From Nitrosospira sp. (lineage in GTDB: Bacteria > Pseudomonadota > Gammaproteobacteria > Burkholderiales > Nitrosomonadaceae): a stretch of 34,712 nt of DNA. Below are positions 22,975-31,175 of the stretch, piece by piece. The translations under genes were made by a program, and so were the position numbers. The notes beneath the pieces are model-generated. The model saw only the letters and a program-made list of their open reading frames with translations. It was not told the origin of the DNA and ran no database searches. Positions within the stretch are counted from its first letter, which is position 1. Each line of letters starts with the position of its first letter. The stretch covers positions 1-34,712 of the forward strand of contig JACCWK010000080.1 of assembly GCA_013697655.1 (NCBI GenBank). The letters are read 5' to 3'.

Positions 22975-24936
22975 TCATCCGGGCAACAGCGCATTCAATT
23001 CCCCGAATAATTGCTCAAAACGGGTAAGGGTCACTTTTAAATCCGCGCCAAACAGCTTCTTGATGATTTCGGATTGATGTTCCGTGAAATAGATGGAAGG
23101 CACGTAGCGATCAAACTCCGGAACTGTATTCAGAACCGTGCCTTGCTGTGCCATGAAGTGTTCTTCCGCGTATGGAACGATGCGTGAATTCATGGGAGGG
23201 GCAGTCAGGGCCTGTTTCCCTTTAAGCCCGTAACATGCGTTGACGATCTCCAGATAAAGTCCCGCGCCGAGCATATCCTCAACCTCTGCCTCCGGCTGGC
23301 CGGCATAAGTGCCCATTGCGAAAATATGGCCGTCCCGCAAAATCTTCCAGCGGCGCAGGTCTTCGAGCTTTTCATGGTCTGCCGCGTAATCCGTCAGTAC
23401 CGCGACATGCAATCGATTGCCGCCGAAAAGACTCATGAAAGCGCTGACATTCTCCATGCCTCCCGCCGGACAAATGGTCCAGCGCGGATCAAGCGATATG
23501 CGCTTGTGCGAGCGCAATACTTCCGAAATCGCCCGCAAATAAAGAAGGTCGGACGGTCTCTTCACCAAAAGGGTATGTTCACCGGCAAAGAGGGTTTGGG
23601 TAATCTCGTAACCCAAGGCACTCTGCAATGGAAACAGCGTGTCCTGGTCGGTGCTGAGTACATCGCCACCAACCTTGGTGCCCTGGACTTCCGGCTTGTC
23701 ATTCTCATGGTAAACAATGACGTCCTCCACCGTGCGCACGGAAAGAAGATTATCGGCCGGCACCATGAAAGGTGAGTGTGTCGTGTAGATGACTTGATGG
23801 TCAGGTGCGAGGCGCTCCTTGAAGTAGCGTAGAAGATCGGCCTGTGCCTTGCCGTGCAAGCTCAACCCCGGCTCGTCCAGCAGCAAGATGACTTTTCCCT
23901 GGCTCTGCTTTTTTAGTTGTGAGAACAGGACAAGAAAAGAGAAAAACCACACAAAGCCCGTGCTGCGATTGTCGAACGGGACCGTTACATCATGCAGCTG
24001 GTTTAAAATGCGGGTACGAAAGATGCGGCCGCTATTGAAGGGTGGCGGGTCCCCCGGCAGTGCATGGTCGAGCCGAAAGACCACCTTGAGGAACTTGTTT
24101 TGACTCCAGTAACGCAGCATTTCCGCTGAAATCTTGTTGGAAACGCTCTCGAAGCGCGAAACCAGGCTCTCGAAATCCTGGATGGAAGCAACTTGTTCAA
24201 CCGTGGTGGAGACCATATCGCAAAGCGCAACGAAAACATGGTCGGCGGGTTCCAGGGTATTGCTGGATTTCCTCTCTTGTATCTGCTCAAGACTTACCTG
24301 GCCCTGCATGCGCTGATACTGCGAGAACAGCATGAATCTCGGCATAGCCAGCAGCCTCACGATACCCTGGGAAGCCGAAGCTTCGGGAAAATCCCGATCG
24401 ATGCGTTGAATGAATCGCCATCGTCCGGGCGACGATTCATGAAGCGATTCTGTTTTCGCCTTGAGTTCCGCTACTGTCCGGGATGCACCGAGGTGAGCCT
24501 TCTCATCGTCATGGAGGTCGCCGCTATCAATCAGATATTGAACAATCGCCGCTTCATCAAATCTGACCGTCCAGCCGGTGCGATTGCCATAATTTTTTTG
24601 CACCACGATTTCTTCGCTCTCGAGTGCACCGGCACCGAACATGTCGTTGATCGCTTGCTTTTCGGTTGAATCAATGGCCCACCATGTGGTGATTACGTTT
24701 GCGTCATCGCCCTCATGGCGTATTTCGTAGTCCGATACGTGGCGGCGAGGGTAGTCTTTTTGCCAGTCAAAGTGTGCGTCGTTAAAGATCGGGTTGAGCC
24801 GGTAAAGCGCCGTCAAAAGAGTGGTCTTGCCCGATTCGTTCTTCCCGACCAGACAGGTTATGTGCTCATCAAGGCTGAACTCACCGGAATCCTCCACGCT
24901 TCGGAAGTTCTGAATTCGCGCACGCACCAATTTCAT
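22975..24936 (-). CDS. OLD-like AAA ATPase/TOPRIM protein with altered TOPRIM residue
   Basis: A 653-residue protein. I chose ATG 24936 because AAAGGAG precedes it; the frame from 24954 is less likely. It opens F-R-S-V-E with Walker A G-K-N-E-S-G-K-T-T at 31-39. A signature-like N-R-S-T-G-F lies at 323-328, Walker B V-I-L-L-L-D-E-P at 349-356 and the His switch T-T-H-S at 385-388. The C-terminal TOPRIM-like part has L-L-V-K-R-P-S-D at 456-463, where OLD nucleases have L-L-V-E-x-P/G-x-D: the metal-binding Glu is Lys here. L-T-D-Y-A follows at 514-518. OLD-family proteins act in phage defence and DNA processing. ATPase function looks intact; nuclease activity is doubtful. It stands alone among glycan genes. 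Confidence 0.82.
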   Translation of the reverse strand: MKLVRARIQNFRSVEDSGEFSLDEHITCLVGKNESGKTTLLTALYRLNPIFNDAHFDWQKDYPRRHVSDYEIRHEGDDANVITTWWAIDSTEKQAINDMFGAGALESEEIVVQKNYGNRTGWTVRFDEAAIVQYLIDSGDLHDDEKAHLGASRTVAELKAKTESLHESSPGRWRFIQRIDRDFPEASASQGIVRLLAMPRFMLFSQYQRMQGQVSLEQIQERKSSNTLEPADHVFVALCDMVSTTVEQVASIQDFESLVSRFESVSNKISAEMLRYWSQNKFLKVVFRLDHALPGDPPPFNSGRIFRTRILNQLHDVTVPFDNRSTGFVWFFSFLVLFSQLKKQSQGKVILLLDEPGLSLHGKAQADLLRYFKERLAPDHQVIYTTHSPFMVPADNLLSVRTVEDVIVYHENDKPEVQGTKVGGDVLSTDQDTLFPLQSALGYEITQTLFAGEHTLLVKRPSDLLYLRAISEVLRSHKRISLDPRWTICPAGGMENVSAFMSLFGGNRLHVAVLTDYAADHEKLEDLRRWKILRDGHIFAMGTYAGQPEAEVEDMLGAGLYLEIVNACYGLKGKQALTAPPMNSRIVPYAEEHFMAQQGTVLNTVPEFDRYVPSIYFTEHQSEIIKKLFGADLKVTLTRFEQLFGELNALLPG

Positions 24937-24960
24937 AAAAACTCCTTTAAGCAAAGACCG

Positions 24961-24989
24961 ATTGTAGTCATATCCATGCCTTTAGTCAG
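24961..24989 (-). promoter_or_regulatory. Candidate promoter for the OLD-like gene
   Basis: On the - strand, CTGACT (24989-24984) as -35 and TACAAT (24966-24961) as -10 with 17-base spacing. The start of transcription would fall near 24953, about 17 bases ahead of ATG 24936. Matches are 4/6 and 5/6. Confidence 0.4.
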
Positions 24990-25143
24990 CAATGGATTTC
25001 TGAAGCTGAGAGTTTGGTCCGCGTCCACCTGCATTGAAGAATCCTTTTGCCGCGCTGGTTATCCAGGATCCAGAGCAGGGCGCTGATACTTCATCAGGGA
25101 AGAATGGACAAGGGCACTTTTCATAAGGACAAACACCAGCAGA

Positions 25144-26223
25144 TCAGGCGTTACCACGTTCGCAAATCATCATCAGCTCTTCCCCCCGGTCCGGCCCTGC
25201 CTGAAGCAGCAACCACTCCACCAGTTGCAGGATCTTGGACCCCCGACGCACTAGCCAAGGGTGGCGGCTTCCCCAAACATGGCGCCGGGTGTTTCGGATG
25301 TCGCGACTCGCCCGAAATAGTCCGTCCGCGTCGCGCACGGTGGAGGTGAGGCGGTGCACGGCAAGGCCTGCCTTTTCGGCGGCATGGCGTAGTGAGGATG
25401 GGTTGAAAAGATACAGATGCCGGGGCGGGTCGAGAGCAAGCCAGTTGCTTCGGAACCACAGGTGACCCCAGCTCGCGGTGTTGGGTGTAATGACGACAAG
25501 TTTGCCACCGGGCCTGAGAACGCGCCCACATTCGCGCAGCAGGCCGATAGGATCGTGCACATGTTCGATCACGTGGCTGGAAACGATCGCGTCGAAATAC
25601 CGGTCGGGGAAGCTTTGTTCCTTGAGGCTACCGGCATGGACCGTCAGGCCGCGGGCGGATGCAACCTTGACCGCCACCGGATCCAGATCGAGCCCTTCCG
25701 CCTGCCAGCCCAGTCGATGCAAAGACTCCAGCTGACTTCCGCTCCCGCAGCCAATCTCCAATAGTCTGGCACCGGATCGAACCCGCAGATACATGGCTTT
25801 GAAATCAAGAGCAGCCATTCGCGTTGGCCAGAGGTACACAAACAGGCCAACCAACTTTTCAATAGCCGAAGCCCCGTTCGCAGCGTCGTACCTGCGAGCA
25901 AGATATCCTCTGTCGCACGCCAGGAAGAACGCACGCCTAAGGTGGTTAAGAATGTCCCTACGCTTACTGGGCTTTTGGGTATTTTCGTTTCCGTGGGTAT
26001 AGTAGTCCCGATAGGCCTTGCCAATGTCTTTCTCCGTGGGCATTGGGTCCAGCCAGATGAGGCCACAATCTGGTTCAGGACATTGTTTGAGGGTCCAAAC
26101 TCCGGGTGCGCTGAAAAGGCGATCCTCGAGATTACGGTAAATGACCTCATGCCCCCCGCCGCACAGGTAGCATGTGGGACGGGGCTCGGTACTGATTGCA
26201 TCATGCAGCAATGTATTGTTCAT
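25144..26223 (-). CDS. SAM-dependent methyltransferase with N-terminal Cys-rich segment
   Basis: A 359-residue class I methyltransferase. Residues 18-53 hold C-Y-L-C-G and C-P-E-P-D-C, a zinc-ribbon-like pair often seen at the start of methyltransferases in polysaccharide clusters. Motif I is L-L-E-I-G-C-G-S-G at 154-162 and the acidic loop G-L-D-L-D-P follows at 177-182. F-D-A-I-V-S-S-H-V-I-E-H-V-H-D-P is near 208-223, then L-R-P-G-G-K-L-V-V-I-T-P-N. These belong to the Methyltransf_11/23 groups. The substrate is probably a sugar or glycan precursor, inferred from the GT4 and ligase genes on the same strand upstream. No strong ribosome binding site is seen at ATG 26223. Confidence 0.85.
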   Translation of the reverse strand: MNNTLLHDAISTEPRPTCYLCGGGHEVIYRNLEDRLFSAPGVWTLKQCPEPDCGLIWLDPMPTEKDIGKAYRDYYTHGNENTQKPSKRRDILNHLRRAFFLACDRGYLARRYDAANGASAIEKLVGLFVYLWPTRMAALDFKAMYLRVRSGARLLEIGCGSGSQLESLHRLGWQAEGLDLDPVAVKVASARGLTVHAGSLKEQSFPDRYFDAIVSSHVIEHVHDPIGLLRECGRVLRPGGKLVVITPNTASWGHLWFRSNWLALDPPRHLYLFNPSSLRHAAEKAGLAVHRLTSTVRDADGLFRASRDIRNTRRHVWGSRHPWLVRRGSKILQLVEWLLLQAGPDRGEELMMICERGNA

Positions 26224-26459
26224 TTAGTAGACGACTTTGTCGTCACGCCCTCGCCATGGCTAAACAACACCGCACGCCGAACTCGTCCATACCAATATCT
26301 GATGGCGAAGCGGCATCCCCTTTCCGGTCCGGATAATTTAGTCACGCTCCTGTCTTGAACCTGCCTGCGCCATGAAACTTCCAGACAAAATCCTCCAAGG
26401 TTCTACTGTGTGCATGTGCTCAATTATGGCAGGCTCTCTGTCCCGAAAAGCCCGGGCGA

Positions 26460-27617
26460 TCAAGCATGCCTTGTATTGGCGGGCTTTGCCAATACACCGT
26501 CCAACAGATCAAGCACATCCCTGGCATATCGTTTCTGGGTAAAGCGCCCCGTTGCCCAAGCACGTGCGTCGGCACCTAGCTTTATTTTTTTTTCGGGATT
26601 CTCAAATAAATACTGAATCTTCCCGGCAAGGTCATTATAGTTACCCGATTCGTACAGCAGACCGGTTTTCCCGGCCTGAATCAATTCCGCGGTCCCTCCG
26701 CTGGCGGCGCCTATCACGGGCTTCCCGGCCAGCATTGCTTCTACCGTCACGCGCCCGAACGATTCGAAGCGGGAACACATGAGTACTACATCAGCAGCGT
26801 GAATCAGGCTCATCGGATTTTCAACATACCCATGGAAAACGACATGTTGCTCCAGTCCATAACGCTTTATGTCATTCTCAAGTACCTGCCGGAAACCGCT
26901 GCTTCCGGCTCCGACAATCATTAATTCAGCATCAAATCCTCGACGCGCTAATTCGGCTAGCGCAGCTATTGCTTCCTGCTGCCCCTTCAATGGCTGGAGC
27001 GAACCGACCATGACACACCTAAATACTTGCTTGCGTTCGATCGGTTCCGCCGCATATTTGCTTTCTTCATTCAATGTCACAGACTGATAAATCACATGCA
27101 GCTTTTGGGGGTTGATATATCGAGCGTATTCATTTTTTACCGCGCGGGAATTGGCGATAATCCCAGCCGAGAGAGAGTCGATCAACCGAGCTGTGCGGTG
27201 ATTTCCCAGATCGAAAAGTTCTTCAGGATTAATGTGTCCGAATTCGTGCAGATGCCAGACATGCGGACAGCGCGCCAGCCACGCCGCCACAGCTCCGACC
27301 CCGATCACCACGGTGTTTGTATACACCACGTCGGGTTGCCATCGAGTAATTGCTTGCGCCATCGGAATGGCGGCTAACGACGCTTTAAGCGTTCGTATAA
27401 AACGATTTATTATCTTGCGGCGCCGAGGTCTCCAGGTAGGATAGTTGATGATCTGCCATTCCACCCTCATGCGGTCGATCTCGGCAAGAAAGGGACCATT
27501 TTCAGGCACAAGAACCATGCAGCTACTGCCTTCATTGACCAACCCCTGCAACAATTCGAGAAGCGCCAGTTCCGCACCATACATTTCCGCCGAATGCGCT
27601 ATGAAACATATACGCAT
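26460..27617 (-). CDS. Glycosyltransferase family 4
   Basis: A 385-residue GT-B fold sugar transferase. The N-terminal domain begins M-R-I-C-F-I-A-H-S-A-E-M-Y-G-A-E, typical of GT4 acceptors. The C-terminal nucleotide-sugar domain starts near V-M-V-G-S-L-Q-P-L-K-G-Q and holds the E-x7-E motif in R-F-E-S-F-G-R-V-T-V-E-A-M-L-A-G-K-P-V-I-G (about 280-305). G-G-T-A-E-L-I and G-L-L-Y follow. It transfers a hexose from a nucleotide-sugar to a glycan at the cytoplasmic membrane; exact sugar unknown. Its ATG overlaps the ligase stop by one base, so the two are co-translated. Confidence 0.9.
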   Translation of the reverse strand: MRICFIAHSAEMYGAELALLELLQGLVNEGSSCMVLVPENGPFLAEIDRMRVEWQIINYPTWRPRRRKIINRFIRTLKASLAAIPMAQAITRWQPDVVYTNTVVIGVGAVAAWLARCPHVWHLHEFGHINPEELFDLGNHRTARLIDSLSAGIIANSRAVKNEYARYINPQKLHVIYQSVTLNEESKYAAEPIERKQVFRCVMVGSLQPLKGQQEAIAALAELARRGFDAELMIVGAGSSGFRQVLENDIKRYGLEQHVVFHGYVENPMSLIHAADVVLMCSRFESFGRVTVEAMLAGKPVIGAASGGTAELIQAGKTGLLYESGNYNDLAGKIQYLFENPEKKIKLGADARAWATGRFTQKRYARDVLDLLDGVLAKPANTRHA

Positions 27618-28921
27618 CAGGCACGCACGCTACGATTTTCCGCGTGAAAAGAAGCTGGGCCGTATGTTTTTTGCCAGCAAACCGCAATAGCGGTGATGGC
27701 AAGCAACAGATAAAGATTTTGCGTAAATATGACAAACACATCTGTCAGCCCGAACAGAAGAATAAAACACATCAAAGTCGCGCCCAGTATGGTTAACCGT
27801 TGCGTTCGCAAGGTTTGAAACCAGCCCCATAGGAGAGAGGCATAAGCCAGGAGGCCAATCGCTCCCACCTGCATCCCGATCTCGATCCAGTCATTGTGGT
27901 AATGATAGGTAGTAATAAATTCCGGTACATCCTTGTAGAGCCCCCCCTTGTATGTCTCGGCTGTTTTATCAAAATAGCGTGCAGCCATACCCGTGCCGTG
28001 GCCAAATAAGGGGCGCTCGGCGATCCCGTGCAGACCGACATCCCACATGGCAAGACGGTAACCCAGGCTGGTGTTGTATTTTTCTTGTTGAGACAGTTCA
28101 ATATCGCGTTGGGCTTGAAGCAGCCTTTCCTGAAAGGTGCTGCTAGTGTATGCAAAAACTCCAACAACAATGATTAACGATGCGGTGATTGCAAGAAATG
28201 TCCTGATCTCTTTTTTATGCAACAGAAAAATCAAAATTACCGATGAAATGAGAGTGGCCAGGAGCAATGCTCGCGCATTCTGGTTAAACTGGACGAAAAG
28301 TAAAAAAACTGCCAGGAGCCATAATAACAATCGTGTTTTATTGTTGCTGCGGGTCCCGGCGAGATAGATAGATAGAATGACGCCAATTCCGAGCATGCAG
28401 GAAAAATCCAGGTATGTCATGCGAAGGAGCGGAATGCCCCGCGCGTCCATAGTAATCCATTGGTATATACCGGTAAGCAGAACGCCCGAATAACCGAGAA
28501 GCAGGCCACCGATCGCCCACGGCAATCGCTTTTTGCCAGTTTTTCCCAAGAGGGAGAAATAGGGAATGAAAATCAGGAATGCGAAATATCGCTTCCACAC
28601 CTTATATCCAAGCGTAACGTTGTCGCCCCAAAGAATACCCAGCGCTACCACGATGCACAGAATAAGCATTGTTGCCACGAAAGGTTCTTTAATCACCTCT
28701 CCAAATCTGCCAAGGCCGCTGTCTAAAATCCAGACCAATGCCAGAAAGTAGTAGGCATACATTGTGATCCCTTTGCTCCATAAGGCGATGCCAAAAAAAC
28801 ACAGAGCAAATTTTGGCAGCACGTCACGCCATGAGTAAGCGCTGTGTGGAGGGCGGGACGAACCGGCGAGGTTTTCGTAACTCCCGTTTTCCGGACCGTG
28901 AACATCTGCGTCGGCTCTCAT
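27617..28921 (-). CDS. O-antigen ligase/polymerase family membrane protein
   Basis: A 434-residue integral membrane protein with about ten to twelve hydrophobic segments and one large periplasmic loop (about 262-345). That loop contains G-Y-R-L-A-M-W-D, R-P-L-F-G-H-G-T-G and Y-H-Y-H-N-D-W-I-E-I-G, the pattern of the Wzy_C/WaaL group, followed by M-Q-V-G-A-I-G-L-L-A-Y. Such proteins either ligate O-antigen to lipid A-core or polymerise glycans or link sugars to proteins; sequence alone does not decide. It is the first gene of a - strand unit with the GT4 downstream. ATG 28921 is the first start. Confidence 0.85.
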   Translation of the reverse strand: MRADADVHGPENGSYENLAGSSRPPHSAYSWRDVLPKFALCFFGIALWSKGITMYAYYFLALVWILDSGLGRFGEVIKEPFVATMLILCIVVALGILWGDNVTLGYKVWKRYFAFLIFIPYFSLLGKTGKKRLPWAIGGLLLGYSGVLLTGIYQWITMDARGIPLLRMTYLDFSCMLGIGVILSIYLAGTRSNNKTRLLLWLLAVFLLFVQFNQNARALLLATLISSVILIFLLHKKEIRTFLAITASLIIVVGVFAYTSSTFQERLLQAQRDIELSQQEKYNTSLGYRLAMWDVGLHGIAERPLFGHGTGMAARYFDKTAETYKGGLYKDVPEFITTYHYHNDWIEIGMQVGAIGLLAYASLLWGWFQTLRTQRLTILGATLMCFILLFGLTDVFVIFTQNLYLLLAITAIAVCWQKTYGPASFHAENRSVRA

Positions 28922-29281
28922 ATTTGCTTGAGCCTCCCCTCTAATTCAGGTTCGCGCCAACGTGCGAATATGAGATTCAACGAAAACGCGGAAGATGGAA
29001 ATGCCAAAACAGGATGCTTAAGGAAAGAAAGTGGCGCATGAATCGGGCCGATAGCACTGTTCGGGGCGCGTAAAATATACGTCTTGAGAATATGGCCGTT
29101 TAAACGTTGGCGTATATTAGCGCATATGTAGTGCTGGCGTATATAACCCCGCTGCCACAAATATTGATCGAGGACGTGGGTAATGGTCCGCCGCGGCCTC
29201 TGATGCAGAGGACCTCCAGCAGGCACTAACAACGGCCACAAAGGCAATATTAGCCCTTTGTGACCGAGGATCAGGTTCTGC
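28922..29281. other. Intergenic stretch between ligase and PEP-CTERM genes
   Basis: No gene is supported. It contains two direct copies of TGGCGTATAT (29108-29117 and 29135-29144), 27 bases apart. An 8-bp stem CACAAAGG (29237-29244) / CCTTTGTG (29255-29262) lies just after the PEP-CTERM gene end and could end its transcript, though no clear T tract follows on the - strand. The promoter of the ligase operon should lie here but I cannot pick it. Confidence 0.5.
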
Positions 29282-29863
29282 TTAAGCAGCCTTCCGGCGA
29301 CGAGCTATGAAACCCACCAGACCCAAACCGGCCAACAGCATGGCGTAGGTTTCGGGTTCGGGAATGGCCGTCACGGAAGCTAAAATGCTCCCTCTATTAC
29401 CGCCAGTATTGGAATCGAAATAGAATAGGTTCAGCGTGTTATCTATTGCCGTACCCGTGTAGGTTGTACCAACTGTGAAGTAGTCACCGCTGCCCCATTG
29501 GCCCACCAACGTTCCGTAAGGTGCGGTTAAACCATTCTGTGTCCAGAGTGGCAGAACGTCCCCGATTTTATTACCAGCAGCAACGTTTGAGTTGTCGCCA
29601 TTGACGTCCGGCAAACCCGTGGATAATAAAACTGCATTGAGGCCGTCTGCATTGGACCAGCGGGGCAAAGGCCCAGCATTCCATAAATCATTGATGTCGG
29701 CCGATACCGAGAACGACTGGCTGGCGAAGACAGATATTGCAAGGCCTGCACCCCCAGACGTGGAATTATCCAGAGCTTTAACTTCATATACCGTGGTGGT
29801 AGCCGCCGCTTGGAGTGGAGCGATCAGGGCGAGTGCAACTGCTAGTCCCATTATCTTTCTCAT
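29282..29863 (-). CDS. PEP-CTERM secreted protein with lectin-like (PA-IL-type) character
   Basis: A 193-residue exported protein. GAGGAG precedes ATG 29863. Residues 1-21 are a signal peptide ending in Q-A-A-A. The C-terminus (167-193) is a complete PEP-CTERM sorting signal: I-P-E-P-E-T-Y-A, a hydrophobic helix, then A-R-R-R-K. Such tails are cleaved by exosortase and tie the protein to exopolysaccharide-linked surface export. The middle, with S-V-S-A-D-I-N-D-L-W-N-A-G, L-V-G-Q-W-G-S-G-D-Y-F-T-V-G and L-F-Y-F-D-S-N-T-G-G-N-R-G-S-I, resembles the calcium-dependent PA-IL/LecA galactose-lectin fold. That likeness is tentative. Exosortase is not in this window. Confidence 0.88.
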   Translation of the reverse strand: MRKIMGLAVALALIAPLQAAATTTVYEVKALDNSTSGGAGLAISVFASQSFSVSADINDLWNAGPLPRWSNADGLNAVLLSTGLPDVNGDNSNVAAGNKIGDVLPLWTQNGLTAPYGTLVGQWGSGDYFTVGTTYTGTAIDNTLNLFYFDSNTGGNRGSILASVTAIPEPETYAMLLAGLGLVGFIARRRKAA

Positions 29864-29947
29864 TCTTAAATCTCCTCTCTACAATAAGTTGAACAACAAG
29901 GTCAAACTATAATCACCCCCCGGTCAAATGATAACCAGAATCCCAGA

Positions 29948-29980
29948 GGGCAGTCTTTCACGTGAAACGAAAGGTCTGCC
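29948..29980. repeat. Imperfect inverted repeat with palindromic core
   Basis: Arms GGCAG (29949-29953) / CTGCC (29976-29980) and CTTTC (29955-29959) / GAAAG (29969-29973). Inside lies the perfect 12-base palindrome TTTCACGTGAAA (29956-29967). It is 85 bases upstream of the PEP-CTERM start and could be a regulator site or RNA hairpin. Confidence 0.5.
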
Positions 29981-30336
29981 TACCTATTAAGCAATAATCA
30001 TTCCCGTAAGAAAATCTCAATTAAATCAATAATAAAAAAAACAAAATAGCTGCCGCTTTCACAGATTGTAAGAAATAGCGACTAGTGTTTCTCACTCATA
30101 GATGCCACTGTCAATTGCTGCAGGCCGCAAGGGACAGAGCGTATTCAGTACGCGACAGAAATTCTTTTCAAAGGGTGGAGAACAGGCAAAACCAGACCCA
30201 ACGAACGCACCCTATATTCAAAAAAGTATATATCAATTTTCATACGTCTGCCTTTAAGCCCTTTCGTACTGCAGGCATAGATATCGAATCCGAGGGCAGG
30301 GGCAATTAAACGCCAGTAAGAACTGACCTGTACCAA

Positions 30337-30378
30337 AAAACGGAAAAAGCCACAAAGGACTGCTGGTCCTCTGTGGCT
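30337..30378 (-). terminator. Orphan rho-independent terminator (- strand)
   Basis: On the - strand, AGCCACA (30378-30372) / TGTGGCT (30354-30348) with an inner AGGAC/GTCCT stem and 5-base loop, then TTTTTCCGTTTTTT (from the As at 30335-30348). A strong, well-formed terminator with no called - strand gene before it, so it may end a small RNA. Confidence 0.78.
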
Positions 30379-30540
30379 CAAGATGAAAGCGTATTTAAGA
30401 AATTTTGCGTCCCATTGAGCAACATAGGTTTCAAGTCAAGACGACGCAATAAACAATGTGGACTGTTTGTACGTAAGAAAAACTGAGAATAACCCTTTTT
30501 GTCAAGGGCAGGGAATGGCGAATGGTGCCATCGGCCAGTA

Positions 30541-30570
30541 GTACCTAAGTTCGATGTACCTGAGTCCAAT
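30541..30570 (+). repeat. Tandem 15-base repeat
   Basis: GTACCTAAGTTCGAT followed directly by GTACCTGAGTCCAAT, 12 of 15 positions equal. It lies 80 bases ahead of the 98-residue protein and may be a regulator site. Confidence 0.5.
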
Positions 30571-30649
30571 TGTCAACATCAGCCAGGCCCGTAAGATGTG
30601 TTCACTGACGGCTTGTCGGTCGCAGGCACAAAATCCAGAAGGAGTAATC

Positions 30650-30946
30650 ATGCGTAAAACTGTTGGATGGGCAGCTTCATGGACACTTTATTATTTGAGC
30701 GGTTATGTGGACCTTGCCAGAGGACGTTATGGAGCAACGTGGCTCTCTCCCATGTATCTAAAACTGTTGAATGCTTCGGACGACATACAGACTTGGGGCG
30801 GCGGTGGCGGTACCTGGGCTTGTTTTGCACCTGGAAAGGACGGGCACGGAGCGTATTCACATAACCGTTATGGCAAACGCAAATGGATGCAGAACCTTTA
30901 TAAACTGAACAATGCGGTTTCAGGGTATTCGAGAGGTCTGAGTTAA
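30650..30946 (+). CDS. 98-residue orphan protein
   Basis: ATG 30650 follows AGAAGGAG (30638-30645 region) with good spacing; the longer frame from 30554 has no such site. The protein is rich in Trp/Tyr/Gly. Residues 6-20 form a weak hydrophobic segment (G-W-A-A-S-W-T-L-Y-Y-L-S-G-Y), then a soluble body with D-I-Q-T-W-G-G-G-G-G and a basic C-terminal part ending S-R-G-L-S. No domain is recognised. It stands alone in a gene-poor stretch, so it is either a small membrane-associated protein or a rare orphan. Confidence 0.6.
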   Translation: MRKTVGWAASWTLYYLSGYVDLARGRYGATWLSPMYLKLLNASDDIQTWGGGGGTWACFAPGKDGHGAYSHNRYGKRKWMQNLYKLNNAVSGYSRGLS

Positions 30947-31175
30947 ATATCGCAGGTGGTCTGATAGCTGCCTTCCTGTCTGTAATCAGAGGGGAGGACG
31001 CAGGTTCGCATGCGATATCATGACTTCCGCTGGCCCAGGTTTCCCGTCAAGTTTCCTGACATTCTTTTGAATAATTGTTATATTAAAACGGTGGCCTCTC
31101 GTAGTATTAAGGAAACATGAAATAATCCGGTTTTTATTGGCTCTCAGCATTTTTGCATTTATAAGGAGACATTGG

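Larger units (their letters stand above)
29864..30649. other. Gene-poor 786-base stretch with hairpins
   Basis: No convincing gene. It holds the paired TTTGACC repeats and the hairpin with a CACGTG core upstream of the PEP-CTERM gene, a - strand terminator-like hairpin near 30337-30378, a - strand TTGACA (30505-30500) and a tandem 15-base repeat (30541-30570). The stretch 30000-30330 is AT-rich with nothing further seen. Confidence 0.55.

Noticed and set aside
30378-30569. 63-codon - strand frame before the orphan terminator
   Set aside because: Non-globular composition and no ribosome binding site; the terminator better fits a small RNA.
31138-31164. Promoter TTGGCT-17-TATAAG before the cupin gene
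   Set aside because: It would place the start of transcription at the ribosome binding site, leaving too short a leader for the AAGGAG that clearly sets the start.
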